A stretch of 64,000 bases of DNA, from contig CALUKD010000017.1 of NCBI GenBank assembly GCA_944321125.1, positions 1-64,000 on the forward strand, written 5' to 3'. Below, in pieces: positions 1 through 9,513 of the stretch. The first letter of the stretch is position 1, and every line of letters begins with the position of its first letter. This DNA comes from Candidatus Butyricimonas faecavium. GTDB lineage: Bacteria; Bacteroidota; Bacteroidia; Bacteroidales; Marinifilaceae. Under the pieces are notes generated by a model, which was not told the origin of the DNA, ran no database searches, and was given only the letters and a program-made list of their open reading frames with translations. The position numbers were made by a program, and so were the translations under genes.

Positions 1-215
1 AAAGTTGACGTTCGGTGGGTGATATGATTCGATTAACGTTCCGGTCGATTGTCAATCAAGGTGATTGACGGTTGATATAAAGGCATGAATAAACGAGCTT
101 TAAAGGAATTGTCACGATCGGCCGGAGGGCCGGGTGAAGTGACGGGAGTTGAAATGCTGGCAATGATGAAAAGTATAATTTTCAACCTCGCGTTTTCAAT
201 TTTCAATGTTATTAA
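1..215. other. Spacer upstream of 5S rRNA
   Basis: No gene is supported here. The stretch lies directly before the 5S gene and is most simply the 23S-5S spacer of an rRNA operon whose 16S and 23S genes lie outside the window. Near 190-208 it holds a TTTTCAATTTTCAAT stretch of the AT-rich repeat family seen elsewhere in the window. A minus-strand reading frame at 33-242 runs into the 5S gene and is not credible. Confidence 0.5.
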
Positions 216-324
216 AAGGTGTCTATAGCGACGGAGATCCACCTCTTCCCATCCCGAACAGAGAAGTTAAGCCCGTTAGCGCCGATGGTACTGCCGAATG
301 GTGGGAGAGTAGGTCGATGCCGAA
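216..324 (+). rRNA. rrf: 5S ribosomal RNA
   Basis: The conserved 5S core is present: CCACCTCTTCCCATCCCGAA, then CAGAGAAGTTAAGCCC, GCGCCGATGGTACTGC and GTGGGAGAGTAGGTCG. The terminal helix can be formed by GGTGTC (218-223) pairing with GATGCC (316-321), so the ends are good to a few bases. A strong terminator follows at once, which makes this the last gene of an rRNA operon. Confidence 0.95.
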
Positions 325-334
325 TTTAGAAGAG

Positions 335-366
335 AGGGCGAGTCAACGTGACTCGCCCTTTTTTGT
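335..366 (+). terminator. rRNA operon terminator
   Basis: An 11-bp perfect stem, AGGGCGAGTCA (335-345) against TGACTCGCCCT (349-359), closes a 3-nt loop and is followed by a T run. It ends the rRNA operon 11 bases after the 5S gene. Confidence 0.93.
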
Positions 367-372
367 TATATA

Positions 373-450
373 GAACTTGTAACCTGTAACTTGTAACTTA
401 CCGGAGGTAAATTTCTCTCATTTTCAATTTTCAACTTTCAATTTTCAATT
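373..450. repeat. AT-rich degenerate intergenic repeats
   Basis: Two repeat types stand side by side. ACTTGTAAC-like units lie at about 374-399 (ACTTGTAACCTGTAACTTGT) and TTTTCAA / TTTCAATT units at 420-450. Similar units recur at 18211-18290, 24575-24641, 40217-40250, 42925-42962, 48433-48490 and 51134-51245, always between genes. Function unknown. Confidence 0.6.
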
Positions 451-459
451 GTTTTGTTT

Positions 460-467
460 TATATTTG
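460..467 (+). promoter_or_regulatory. -7 element 4 nt before sigma gene start
   Basis: TATATTTG matches the Bacteroidota -7 consensus TAnnTTTG exactly and ends 4 nt before the ATG at 472. If used, transcription would start at or within a base or two of the start codon, giving a leaderless mRNA. I see no convincing -33 TTTG at the usual distance. Confidence 0.5.
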
Positions 468-471
468 TGCA

Positions 472-1098
472 ATGGCAGATAACGTGTGTGAAATAGAAGT
501 AGATAAAAGGATATTTACGGCAGTTGTACAAGGAGACCGAGATGCTTTTGGTGATTTATTCCAGAAGTATTATCAGGTATTGTGCAATTATGCATTGACT
601 TATCTGGATGATGTAAGTGAAGTAGAGGATGCTGTGCAGGATGTATTCGTCTATGTATGGAATAACCGGGAGGTAATTGTTGTGGATACTTCTGTGAAGT
701 CTTATTTATTTACTTCTGTAAAACATAGAGCTTTGAATATTTTAAAGCATCGGGCAGTGGAACGTAGTCATGGTTGTTTGTTGGTTGAGTTTTTAGAAGA
801 TTTATCCCAAGAAGAATACTCCGAGGAAGAGGCTGTTCAATTGGAAAAAATTCGTCAGGCTCTCCAAATTTTACCATTACAATGTCGTACGGTGTTTATG
901 ATGAGTAGTTTGGATGGAAAGAAGTATAGGGAGATTGCAGAGGAGCTTCATATATCTATTAATACAGTCAAATCACATGTATTGAAGGCTTATCGTACCA
1001 TTCGTGAATACGTAGGGATTACTACATCTTCTTCTTTTTTACTTTTTGTGGCTTATAAAGTCTATTCTCAGGAGAGTCATCGAAATGCGATAGAATAA
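472..1098 (+). CDS. ECF sigma-70 factor (FecI-like)
   Basis: An extracytoplasmic-function sigma factor of about 208 residues. Region 2 covers roughly residues 15-75 (DAFGDLFQKYYQVLCNYAL, then VEDAVQDVFVYVW) and region 4 roughly 130-180, ending in the helix-turn-helix with YREIAEELHISINTVKSHV. The frame opens at a TTG at 454, but that codon lies within or beside the -7 element, so the ATG at 472 (MADNVCEIEV) is the better start. FecR, SusC and SusD genes follow at once. In this arrangement the sigma factor normally drives the downstream receptor genes after release by the FecR anti-sigma factor. Confidence 0.93.
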   Translation: MADNVCEIEVDKRIFTAVVQGDRDAFGDLFQKYYQVLCNYALTYLDDVSEVEDAVQDVFVYVWNNREVIVVDTSVKSYLFTSVKHRALNILKHRAVERSHGCLLVEFLEDLSQEEYSEEEAVQLEKIRQALQILPLQCRTVFMMSSLDGKKYREIAEELHISINTVKSHVLKAYRTIREYVGITTSSSFLLFVAYKVYSQESHRNAIE

Positions 1099-1177
1099 AT
1101 TTTGTAAAAAAACTGTTTTTGACTCACCCTTTTTTGATTTCCGGTTGCCTTTAGAGAAAATTTAAAGTAATACGGAG

Positions 1178-2353
1178 ATGAAGTTTCGATTTTCAGAGGA
1201 TATATGGGAGAAGATTTCTTTATTATGGGATAAGGAAAGACGACAGGAAGCAGAAGAACCTGATTATTCCGACAAGCAGGTGAAAGAGTTAATGAAAACG
1301 TTGTTTCTGGTTAGGAGAGCTTGTAAACCGGGAAAAAAACAAACGTATGATATGAGACAGGCCTGGTCGAATGTTGTATCCAGAACTAAGCAACGAAATA
1401 CTCGGAAGTTGGTAACTTGGGTGTTCAAATATGCGGCGGTGTTGGCTGTGGTAATATGTTGTGCCGTGTTGTGGATGAATCAAGGGAATAAAAATGATCA
1501 TTCTATAACTGCTGAGGTTGATTCTATTTCGTCGGGGACTCGGAAAGCAGAATTGATATTAGCTGATGGGAAGAGCGTGGTTTTGGATTTGGACACGAAT
1601 GTGCATGAAATGGAAATTTCTGGGATGAAGTTCGTGAATGATGATAAAAACGGAGAATTAAGATATGACGGGTCTTTTGTTGCGGGGGATTCGAGTCAGA
1701 TGTCTTATAATATTTTGTGTATTCCCAAAGGGGGAGAGTATTCGTTGCAATTGCCTGATGGTTCTAGGATATGGTTGAATTCGGAGACATCAATACGTTT
1801 TCCTGTTTGTTTTATGAAAGACAGGAGGGAAGTTTATCTTAGTGGAGAAGCTTATTTTGAAGTGGCGAAGGATGTTTCGGCTCCATTTCATGTGTACGTG
1901 AAAGGAGGGGAGGTTACCGTGCTAGGGACGAGTTTTAACATTTCAGCCTACAAGGAAGATGTTGCTTGGCAGACAACTTTAGTTAGTGGACGAGTGCAAG
2001 TAGAGGCTGATGACAGAATGGTTGTTATGAAGCCGACAGAGCAGTATTCGGTAGATCGACATACGGGAGAAGGGGTATTAAAGGAGGTTGATACAGAATT
2101 GTATACTTCGTGGGTAGATGGAAAGTTTTATTTTAACGCTTATGCTTTTGAGGATATTGTCAAAAAGTTGGAGCGTTGGTACGATTTCACGATGAATTAT
2201 CAAGACGAGGAGATTAAACGGATGCATTTTTCCGGAACGATTAATAAACATCGTCCTTTAAATGAAGTGTTACAATTTTTGGAAAAAACGACAGATATTC
2301 ATTTTGAAATTTCCGGAAAGAATATAACCGTGAGTAAAATAAAAAAGGGATAA
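1178..2353 (+). CDS. FecR-family anti-sigma factor
   Basis: An inner-membrane anti-sigma regulator of 391 residues. The N-terminal cytoplasmic part (1-80) would bind the sigma factor encoded just upstream. One membrane helix lies at about 81-100 (WVFKYAAVLAVVICCAVLWM). The periplasmic FecR domain follows at about 175-275, with GGEYSLQLPDGSRIWLN and GTSFNISAY. A C-terminal DUF4974-like domain covers about 315-388 (LERWYDFTMNY, FSGTINKHRPLNEVL). In this family the periplasmic part senses the STN domain of the partner TonB receptor, and the next gene does encode an STN domain. Confidence 0.93.
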   Translation: MKFRFSEDIWEKISLLWDKERRQEAEEPDYSDKQVKELMKTLFLVRRACKPGKKQTYDMRQAWSNVVSRTKQRNTRKLVTWVFKYAAVLAVVICCAVLWMNQGNKNDHSITAEVDSISSGTRKAELILADGKSVVLDLDTNVHEMEISGMKFVNDDKNGELRYDGSFVAGDSSQMSYNILCIPKGGEYSLQLPDGSRIWLNSETSIRFPVCFMKDRREVYLSGEAYFEVAKDVSAPFHVYVKGGEVTVLGTSFNISAYKEDVAWQTTLVSGRVQVEADDRMVVMKPTEQYSVDRHTGEGVLKEVDTELYTSWVDGKFYFNAYAFEDIVKKLERWYDFTMNYQDEEIKRMHFSGTINKHRPLNEVLQFLEKTTDIHFEISGKNITVSKIKKG

Positions 2354-2387
2354 GAGGTTGCGGCTCCTATCCCCAATGATTGTCAAC

Positions 2388-2422
2388 GTCTTTAACTATT
2401 CATTGGCATGGCAGTTAAAGAC
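2388..2422 (+). promoter_or_regulatory. Hairpin in the fecR-susC spacer
   Basis: A perfect 10-bp inverted repeat, GTCTTTAACT (2388-2397) and AGTTAAAGAC (2413-2422), with a 15-nt loop, ends 14 nt before the susC start. No T run follows, so it is unlikely to be a plain terminator. It could be an mRNA-stability or translation-control structure separating low regulator expression from high receptor expression, or an operator; the sequence cannot decide. Confidence 0.45.
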
Positions 2423-2436
2423 AATTACAAACTTCA

Positions 2437-5400
2437 ATGATCAAATATATGAAAAAAAATGATTGCAGAGAATTTTTTTACCCTTGGGGTAAAGTAAAAA
2501 AATGGTTATTTCTTATGAAATTGATTGCTTTTTTCCTTTTTGCGGGATTATGTCAGGTGAGTGCAACGGCTTTTGGACAACGGGAAACCGTAACATTTTC
2601 ACGTGATGCGATGACTTTGGAAGAGATCTTTACGACGATCCGAAAACAATTACAGTATGATATTTTTTATAGTAACGAGGAACTGGATACTCATCAAAAA
2701 ATTCAGTTGTCTGCTAGAAAAATGAATGTTGAGGGGGTGTTGAAAGAAATTCTTAAAGGAAAGTATTCCTATGAATTTATCGAGAAGACTATTGTCATTC
2801 GTCCTTTAAGAAAAATTGGAGTAGAACAGGAACAAGAAAATGTGATCAAAGGGAAAGTTGTAGATGTTCATGGAAAACCGCTTCCAGGAGTGACAATCCG
2901 AGTGGATAGTACGAGTTTAGGCTGTTCTTCAAATGTGGATGGAGAGTTTGAATTAACTTTAAGACAGGATAAAGGTCATTTGGTTTTTAGTTTTATTGGT
3001 TTTAAGACTAAACGAGTGGCTTTTACACGAGGCAAATTTCTTTCGGTGACATTGGAAGAGGAAGTGACGGAGATGGAAGAAGTCATTGTGAATGGAATGT
3101 TTACTCAAAATAGGAATAGTTATACCGGATCGGTGACAACGATGAAGGGAGAAGATATCTTGGCCGTGTCGAATACAAATTTATTGAAGGCAATTTCTGT
3201 GCTTTCACCCGGTTTGCGGCTTGTAGAAAATAATGAGATGGGCTCGAATCCGAATTATATTCCGGAAATTATTATTCGAGGAACAACTTCTATTGCTAGC
3301 CAGGGAGAATACGGGTTGAATACTCCGTTAATTATTCTGGATGGAGTGGAAATTTCTATTACGCAGTTGTACGATTTGGATATTTACGAGATTGAGCGAG
3401 TGGATGTTTTAAAAGATGCTTCGGCCACTTCAATATATGGAGAAAAGGCTGCGAATGGAGTTATTGTTATCGAGCGGAAAAAAGTTACGGATAAAAATAT
3501 TCGGGTTCGTTATAATTTTGTTCCCGGTTTTGAGTTTCCGGATGTTGATTCTTACGATTATTGTAATGCGGCTCAAAAGTTGGAATTGGAACGTTTAGCT
3601 GGTTTATATAATACGGCTGATGGTAGTCTGGATGAAAGTTATAATGAAAAGTTCAAACGTATAAAAAAAGGAGTTGATACGGACTGGATGGCAAAGCCTT
3701 TGAGAAATTCGACTTCTTTTAGTCATTCGTTGAGTATGACTGGACGAGGTGCGGGAATGGATTATGGGGTAACAGCTAATTTTTCGGATAAACGAGGAGT
3801 AATGAAAGGGGATTACCGGAATAATTATGGTTTGTCTTTTTATTTTTCTTACCGGTTGGTAGATCGCCTTACGATTACTTATCGTGCCGATATAAACAAG
3901 ACAGATACGAAAGCTTCGCCTTATGGCAGTTTTACAGAATTCGTGAAAATTAATCCTTATGATACTCCATTTAATGCTTATGGTGAGTGGAATAAGATAC
4001 TTTCTTATGATTTCAGGAATCCGTTATATGATGCCTCGACGAGTAGTTTTGATAAATCGGAGAGTAAGACGATCACGAATAATCTGACATTACGTTGGGA
4101 TATCTGGAAAGGTTTTTATTTGACCGGATCTTTTAGTTACTCGTTATCAGATTCGCAATCAGATAAATTTGTGTCACCCGATCATAGTTCCTTCGAGACG
4201 GAAACAGATCCAGGTAAACGAGGAAGTTATTTTATCTCCAATATGAGAGGGAAAAGCTGGCAGGCACGTATTGGATTAACATACAGCAAAACTTTGAGTG
4301 ATAACGGTTCGATATTGACATTGAATGTGGGTGCTAATGCGAATAAGAGCAATAGCAATAGTAATAGTTTTTCTGGAATTGGTTTTTTGAAAGGGAATTT
4401 GACAGATATGGCTTTTGCCAATAGTTACCCGACTAATGGGCAGCCGAGTGGGAGTGAATCCTTGAGTTCTTCTGTTGGTGTGTTTGGTAATTTGAATATA
4501 ATTTTTCTGAATCGTTATTTTGTAGATGGATCTTACCGTGTTTCCGGTTCTTCGAAATTTGGAAAAGATCGACGATTTGCTCCTTTCTGGTCTGTTGGGA
4601 TAGGGTGGAATGCGCACAATGAATCGTTTTTGTCCGACTTGGGATGGTTTGATATTTTTAGAATTCGAGGTAGTGTAGGATATACTGGTAGTGTAAATTT
4701 TTCCGATTACCAAGCGATCACGACTTATCTGTATAAACAGGATAATAATTATCTGATTAGTATGGGAGCTTTACCGATTACTATGGGAAACGATCGTTTG
4801 AAATGGCAGACGACGGTAAAATATAATGTAGGAGCGACATTAGAAATGTGGGAAGGACGATTAAGTGCTAATTTTGATATTTATAAGGAAGACACGAAAG
4901 ATTTGTTACTTTCGATTTCAACACCTCCTTCAATGGGTGTGACAAATGTGATGGATAATTTGGGTGAGACAAGAAACTGGGGATACGAGTGGTCATTATC
5001 GGGTTTATTGATAAAATCTAATCAATTGTATTGGCGAATGGGGCTTTCCGGGCATCATACGGAGAATAAATTGAAGAAAATCAGTAATTCGATGAAACGT
5101 CAAAATGACAGTGCGATGCGGGAGACGGGAGTTGCTGCGCCTAAAGTGCAGTTGGAAGAGGGGGAATCATCAACGGCAATTTATGCCGTGCCTTCACTGG
5201 GAATAGACCCCGCGACGGGACAGGAGATTTTCATTAAAAAAGATGGTTCTTACACGTTCTCTTATGATGTAAAGGATAAAGTTGCGTTGGGAAATACTGT
5301 TCCTTTTTTGCAGGGAGCTTTAACCACTTCCGTGGGGTATAAGGGATTTAGTATTTCGGCGGCAATGACGTTTACTTTCGGTGGAGATATTTATAATACA

Positions 5401-5751
5401 ACTCGGGCTAGTAAAGTGGAGCGGATTAATCCTCAGGAAAATGTGGATGTACGTGCTTTTACCGAGAGATGGAAGAAACCCGGAGATGTTGTTCATTATA
5501 CTGCACTTACGGATACCAAGAGTTACGTTCATTCAGAACGATTTATAGAACGGAAAAATGAAGTTTTTCTTTCTTCATTGAATTTCTCGTATGAATTTAA
5601 ACGAGAATGGGTAAAGAAAATCGGGTTGAATAAATTAAGAATCGGGGTTGGATTTTCGGATGTGTTAAGAATGTCAACCGTGAAGTATGAGCGAGGTACG
5701 GCTTATCCTTATAGTAAAGGGTACAATTTTACGATTAGTCCAACTTTTTAA
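2437..5751 (+). CDS. SusC/RagA TonB-dependent receptor with STN domain
   Basis: An outer-membrane TonB-dependent transporter of 1,104 residues. A hydrophobic signal region lies at about 23-42, ahead of a likely cleavage near SATAFGQ. The STN domain, the signalling partner of FecR, spans about 50-115 (AMTLEEIFTTIRKQLQYDIF). A carboxypeptidase-D-like domain is at about 137-215 (VIKGKVVDVHGKPLPGVTI). The plug follows (IIIRGTTSI, PLIILDGVEI, IERVDVLKDASATSIYGEKA), then a large beta-barrel ending in Phe (TISPTF). With the SusD partner downstream it would import an oligomeric or peptide-like nutrient; the substrate cannot be read from the sequence. The ATG at 2449 (MKKND) is an alternative start. 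Confidence 0.94.
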   Translation: MIKYMKKNDCREFFYPWGKVKKWLFLMKLIAFFLFAGLCQVSATAFGQRETVTFSRDAMTLEEIFTTIRKQLQYDIFYSNEELDTHQKIQLSARKMNVEGVLKEILKGKYSYEFIEKTIVIRPLRKIGVEQEQENVIKGKVVDVHGKPLPGVTIRVDSTSLGCSSNVDGEFELTLRQDKGHLVFSFIGFKTKRVAFTRGKFLSVTLEEEVTEMEEVIVNGMFTQNRNSYTGSVTTMKGEDILAVSNTNLLKAISVLSPGLRLVENNEMGSNPNYIPEIIIRGTTSIASQGEYGLNTPLIILDGVEISITQLYDLDIYEIERVDVLKDASATSIYGEKAANGVIVIERKKVTDKNIRVRYNFVPGFEFPDVDSYDYCNAAQKLELERLAGLYNTADGSLDESYNEKFKRIKKGVDTDWMAKPLRNSTSFSHSLSMTGRGAGMDYGVTANFSDKRGVMKGDYRNNYGLSFYFSYRLVDRLTITYRADINKTDTKASPYGSFTEFVKINPYDTPFNAYGEWNKILSYDFRNPLYDASTSSFDKSESKTITNNLTLRWDIWKGFYLTGSFSYSLSDSQSDKFVSPDHSSFETETDPGKRGSYFISNMRGKSWQARIGLTYSKTLSDNGSILTLNVGANANKSNSNSNSFSGIGFLKGNLTDMAFANSYPTNGQPSGSESLSSSVGVFGNLNIIFLNRYFVDGSYRVSGSSKFGKDRRFAPFWSVGIGWNAHNESFLSDLGWFDIFRIRGSVGYTGSVNFSDYQAITTYLYKQDNNYLISMGALPITMGNDRLKWQTTVKYNVGATLEMWEGRLSANFDIYKEDTKDLLLSISTPPSMGVTNVMDNLGETRNWGYEWSLSGLLIKSNQLYWRMGLSGHHTENKLKKISNSMKRQNDSAMRETGVAAPKVQLEEGESSTAIYAVPSLGIDPATGQEIFIKKDGSYTFSYDVKDKVALGNTVPFLQGALTTSVGYKGFSISAAMTFTFGGDIYNTTRASKVERINPQENVDVRAFTERWKKPGDVVHYTALTDTKSYVHSERFIERKNEVFLSSLNFSYEFKREWVKKIGLNKLRIGVGFSDVLRMSTVKYERGTAYPYSKGYNFTISPTF

Positions 5752-5763
5752 TCATCATTTATC

Positions 5764-7224
5764 ATGAGAAAATATTGTATATTATTTTTATCCCTGTTCT
5801 TTTTGGTGGCTTGTGATGACTTTTTGAGTGTCAAGCCCAAGGCTGAGATCGTGGAACACGTGTATTTTGATACTCCGGAAGGATTTGAAGATGCATTGTA
5901 CGGGGCGTATTCGACCTTAAGTGCTTCTGCTCTATATGGTGAACATTTGAGTTGGGGGTTATTGGATGTTTTTGCCCAGTATTATAAGAAAAATTCGATC
6001 AATGATAACGTGAAGTCGATGTTGATTTTGGAGCACGAGAAGTTGAGAAGTTATTATAATTTAATATGGAATAAGGGATACGAGACAATCGGGTACGTGA
6101 ATAATGTATTGCGTAATTTGGAACGGAAGAGCGAAAATTCGATGCGCTATTATAAACTTTATAAAGGGGAAGCATTAGGTTTACGGGCTTACCTGCACTT
6201 TGATTTATTGCGCTTGTTTGCTCCTCACGTGGGTTCAAAGCCTAACGCACAGGGGATTCCTTACGTGACGATTTACGAGGTTGCAGTATCACCTTTCAAA
6301 ACCGTGTCAGAAGTTTATGATTTGGTAATAAAGGATTTAAAGGAGGCAGAATTGTTATTGCAAGAGGATGAGACGTTACTTGTTTATCCCAGAAAATTTG
6401 TGCTAAATGATGGTTTCGCCACGTGTCGGGAGATTCATTTTAATTTGTATGCCGCGCAGGCTCTTTTGGCAAGAGTTTATTGGATGAAAGGTGATTTGGA
6501 GAACGCTTTAATATATGCCAAGAAAGTGATTGATTCAGGTAAATTTCCGTTGGAGGATAAATTGAATATACGGAGTTTTATGGCTGGGACGATAACGGAA
6601 AAGGAGGCTGTCTGGGGTGTTTATACAACTCAGATATTGGATAATGTAAAAAAGAATTTTTACACGTATGATATGACATACACTTGGTTGCCGGCTGATG
6701 ATAATACGGCTCTTTATTCCGTGGCACAGGAAGATGGGAATGATATGCGCGGGAATGATTGGTTTCGTATTTTGATTGGGGAAGAGGAGTCGGACAGGAT
6801 TGTGCGATGTATGAAAATTGTGAATGAGACGAAAATAAGTAATCCGGGCGCATATACTTCCAAAAGTATTGAAGGAATTAATATGATTCGGATTCCTGAA
6901 ATGTATTTAATTGCAGCAGAGGCATTATTGGAGAGTGATCCGGACGAGGCTCAAAAATATTTTGATACTTTTATCGTGTCGCGGGGATTATTTAAATACA
7001 AGGATCGACCGGGATCTCCCCAAGTGACTCTTGAAGATATTGTAAAAGAACGACGTAAAGAGTTTGTACAGGAAGGTCAGTATTTTTACACGTTGAAACG
7101 GGGGAATATGGATATTTACGTGGATGCATTGAAAACGACTTTACAAGGGACGGATGAGTTGTACACGTTTATTATTCCTGATGAAGAATTTGAGTACAGG
7201 TATACGGAGGCCGATGAACAATAA
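5764..7224 (+). CDS. SusD/RagB-type surface lipoprotein
   Basis: The lid lipoprotein that pairs with the SusC channel just upstream (12-nt gap), 486 residues. The N terminus has a lipobox, FLVAC with Cys17, followed by DDFLSVKPKAEI, typical of the family. Features of the helical SusD fold are visible: the TPEGFEDALYGAYSTL segment, GEALGLRAYLHFDLLRLFA, and the RIPEMYLIAAEALL segment near residue 380. No glycan-processing enzyme is present in the locus, so a polysaccharide substrate is not indicated. Confidence 0.94.
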   Translation: MRKYCILFLSLFFLVACDDFLSVKPKAEIVEHVYFDTPEGFEDALYGAYSTLSASALYGEHLSWGLLDVFAQYYKKNSINDNVKSMLILEHEKLRSYYNLIWNKGYETIGYVNNVLRNLERKSENSMRYYKLYKGEALGLRAYLHFDLLRLFAPHVGSKPNAQGIPYVTIYEVAVSPFKTVSEVYDLVIKDLKEAELLLQEDETLLVYPRKFVLNDGFATCREIHFNLYAAQALLARVYWMKGDLENALIYAKKVIDSGKFPLEDKLNIRSFMAGTITEKEAVWGVYTTQILDNVKKNFYTYDMTYTWLPADDNTALYSVAQEDGNDMRGNDWFRILIGEEESDRIVRCMKIVNETKISNPGAYTSKSIEGINMIRIPEMYLIAAEALLESDPDEAQKYFDTFIVSRGLFKYKDRPGSPQVTLEDIVKERRKEFVQEGQYFYTLKRGNMDIYVDALKTTLQGTDELYTFIIPDEEFEYRYTEADEQ

Positions 7225-7226
7225 AA

Positions 7227-7982
7227 ATGAAAGCGATGAAAGTGTTAGCATTAAATTATATAACGTTTGTAGTCGTGGTGATGAGTATGGCGGGGCTGTA
7301 TTCATGTAGCACGGACTATATGGCTTATGATGTGGAATTAAAAGATGGTATTTATTTTGCATCAGATTCATTAAACTATCAATTCGGAATGCAAAAGGGA
7401 GAGGATTTTGCTTATGATATGACTGTGCGTGTGTTGGGGACTCCTAAAGATCATGATCGAGTATTTGGAGTGGAATTAGTTGCAGATGAGACTACGGCAA
7501 AAGAGGGATTGCATTACGAGTTATCCAAAAGTTTTATCATTCCGGCAAATAAAATTATCGGTAAAATTTCTTTTGTGTTGCATCGTTATCTTGATCCGGA
7601 AATAACACAACATCCCTTTGTGATTAAAATGAAGTTGGTTGAGAATGATGATTTTCGGTTGGTTATGGGGAATGAGTGTAAACTTGAATTTTCCGATACG
7701 GAATTGCCGCGTCCGAGATGGTGGAGTGAAAGACATTTTGGTCCTTATTCCCAAATGTTGATGATGGATATTTATAATTATTACTGGGATTTGGAGACAA
7801 CTCATCCCCTGTTGTTCGAACGAATCGTCGAGGAATACGGGCGTAATTTGGAGAAGGCATATAGTTTCCCTTACCAGCAGGAAATAGCGTTCATCAAGTA
7901 CGTGATTACTCCGGCTTATGAATATTATCAAGAACACCCACATCCGAAAGTTGATTTGCCTGATCCGTCAACTTTGCTTTAA
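7227..7982 (+). CDS. DUF4843-like lipoprotein
   Basis: A predicted lipoprotein of 251 residues starting 2 nt after the susD stop. The signal ends in a lipobox, GLYSC with Cys27. The mature part opens with YDVELKDGIYFASDSLNYQFGM and has beta-rich segments such as FGVELVADETTAKEGLHYEL. I recognise this as the DUF4843 type that commonly follows SusD in such operons; no biochemical role is established to my knowledge. A surface substrate-binding accessory role is inferred from the context only. Confidence 0.72.
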   Translation: MKAMKVLALNYITFVVVVMSMAGLYSCSTDYMAYDVELKDGIYFASDSLNYQFGMQKGEDFAYDMTVRVLGTPKDHDRVFGVELVADETTAKEGLHYELSKSFIIPANKIIGKISFVLHRYLDPEITQHPFVIKMKLVENDDFRLVMGNECKLEFSDTELPRPRWWSERHFGPYSQMLMMDIYNYYWDLETTHPLLFERIVEEYGRNLEKAYSFPYQQEIAFIKYVITPAYEYYQEHPHPKVDLPDPSTLL

Positions 7983-8010
7983 TTGCAGTTGGTAAAACAA
8001 TTAAATATGA

Positions 8011-9513
8011 ATGATTATGATGAAAAATATATGGTTTATTAGTTTATGTGCGATCATCCTATTTCATGCATGTATTGATGATGATTCAACATTACCGGTT
8101 AAGGCAATATCGGAGATCTCAATTCAGGCTCCTTCTGACACGATTAATCTTGATTTCGGTTTTGAATTGGTTTATGAACCTGAAATAGAACAGACCATGG
8201 AAGACATGGAGTTGAGTTACGAGTGGAGTTATCACGGTTACACGAAAACTTCAATTGGCGGGATTGTCAAAGATTCTTTGAAGTTCCTGTCTAATGAGCG
8301 GGTATTGAGGTATGCGTTTAAAAAGTTGGGAGAATACAAGTTACGATTAAAAGTAACGAATGAGCATGGTAGTACATTTAAGTATTTTACGTTGTTTGTT
8401 AAAGCGGCTTTTGATCAAGGAATTTTTGTGTTGAGTTCTGATGAAGATAAAAAAGGACGTGTGTCTTTTATGCGCCCTTTAAGTCGGGAAGAGATTGAGG
8501 CAGGTAAGGAGGAATCCTTTTACACCTCTGCATTTGTTTCTGTAAATCCGGGGTATGCATTAAATGATCCGACTGATGCGGAGAAAATAGGACCGGATAT
8601 ATTTATTGCTTCGAGGGGAGACAAGTTAATATATCGAATGAATGCGCAGACTTTTGAGTTGTATAACGTGACGGATTTTAAGACAGATTTTCCGTGGGTG
8701 AAGCCGATAGGTATTTGCAGCAAGGATCGTTCGATCACGAATTATGTCGTGTTGTCTGAGGATGGGGGATTTGCAACCGTGAATTATAAATCGGATATTG
8801 CTATTTACGAGGGAGAGTTCTTTGAAGGGAATCCTAAAATGGATAAAATGTACGTGAAAATAACGGGAGCTCCGATTCCTCCGTCAACGAGTGTATCTAA
8901 GATGAGAAGTTATCACTTTTTCTTGAATTACGAGAGATCGACACTTTATTATTTTTATGATTTGTATTCATATTATGCGAGACAGCAAGAGTTCCCCGAA
9001 GAAGAATTGATTAATGTCGTGATGAATAAGGATTTGATGTCATGTTTGGTAAGTCGCTCTAAAAGTGATCCGAAGGAGATTGTTATTACTCGGGGATATG
9101 CAAGTAACAAGGGACCCTTGAATAATGCTTGGAAGTATACTTATTTGGCAGATGAGATAACACTTACCCGGGAATCTTTGATACAGAGTAATGATACTTA
9201 TAATTCGGTATTTTACACGAACGGGAATAAATTGTATCGTTGGTATAATTGGAATGCGGAACCGAAGTTACCCCAAACGCCTGTGGTTACGGTGGGGAAT
9301 AATTGCGAAATTACTTGTTTTGACTTTTCTCAGAATGGGAAAGAATTATATGTAGGAGTTTATGATCCGGGATTAAGTGGATTGAAAGGCTGTGTATATG
9401 TTTACGATGCGGATGCACTTGATCCGGTTACTAATGAGTTGAAATTGTTGAAAAAGTATGAAGGGATTGCAGATCGACCGATAAAAGTTTTTTGGAAAAA
9501 TAATAGAAAATGA
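8011..9513 (+). CDS. PKD-like family lipoprotein
   Basis: A predicted surface lipoprotein of 500 residues. The lipobox is LFHAC with Cys21, followed by acidic residues (IDDD), which favours export to the outer membrane surface. Residues about 35-135 form a PKD-like beta-sandwich (LSYEWSYHGY, YKLRLKVTNEHGSTFKYFTLFV). The rest shows repeating strands of a probable propeller or beta-rich fold (GIFVLSSDEDKKGRVSFMRP, NGKELYVGVYDP). It overlaps the next gene by 4 nt (ATGA), so it is translationally coupled to it. Likely substrate-binding partner of the SusCD pair; substrate unknown. Confidence 0.72.
   Translation: MIMMKNIWFISLCAIILFHACIDDDSTLPVKAISEISIQAPSDTINLDFGFELVYEPEIEQTMEDMELSYEWSYHGYTKTSIGGIVKDSLKFLSNERVLRYAFKKLGEYKLRLKVTNEHGSTFKYFTLFVKAAFDQGIFVLSSDEDKKGRVSFMRPLSREEIEAGKEESFYTSAFVSVNPGYALNDPTDAEKIGPDIFIASRGDKLIYRMNAQTFELYNVTDFKTDFPWVKPIGICSKDRSITNYVVLSEDGGFATVNYKSDIAIYEGEFFEGNPKMDKMYVKITGAPIPPSTSVSKMRSYHFFLNYERSTLYYFYDLYSYYARQQEFPEEELINVVMNKDLMSCLVSRSKSDPKEIVITRGYASNKGPLNNAWKYTYLADEITLTRESLIQSNDTYNSVFYTNGNKLYRWYNWNAEPKLPQTPVVTVGNNCEITCFDFSQNGKELYVGVYDPGLSGLKGCVYVYDADALDPVTNELKLLKKYEGIADRPIKVFWKNNRK

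Noticed and set aside
33-242. Minus-strand reading frame of 69 codons
   Set aside because: It runs into the 5S rRNA gene and shows no protein-like composition.
4276-4713. 145-codon minus-strand frame within susC
   Set aside because: Shadow of the beta-barrel coding sequence; no start context and no recognisable domain.
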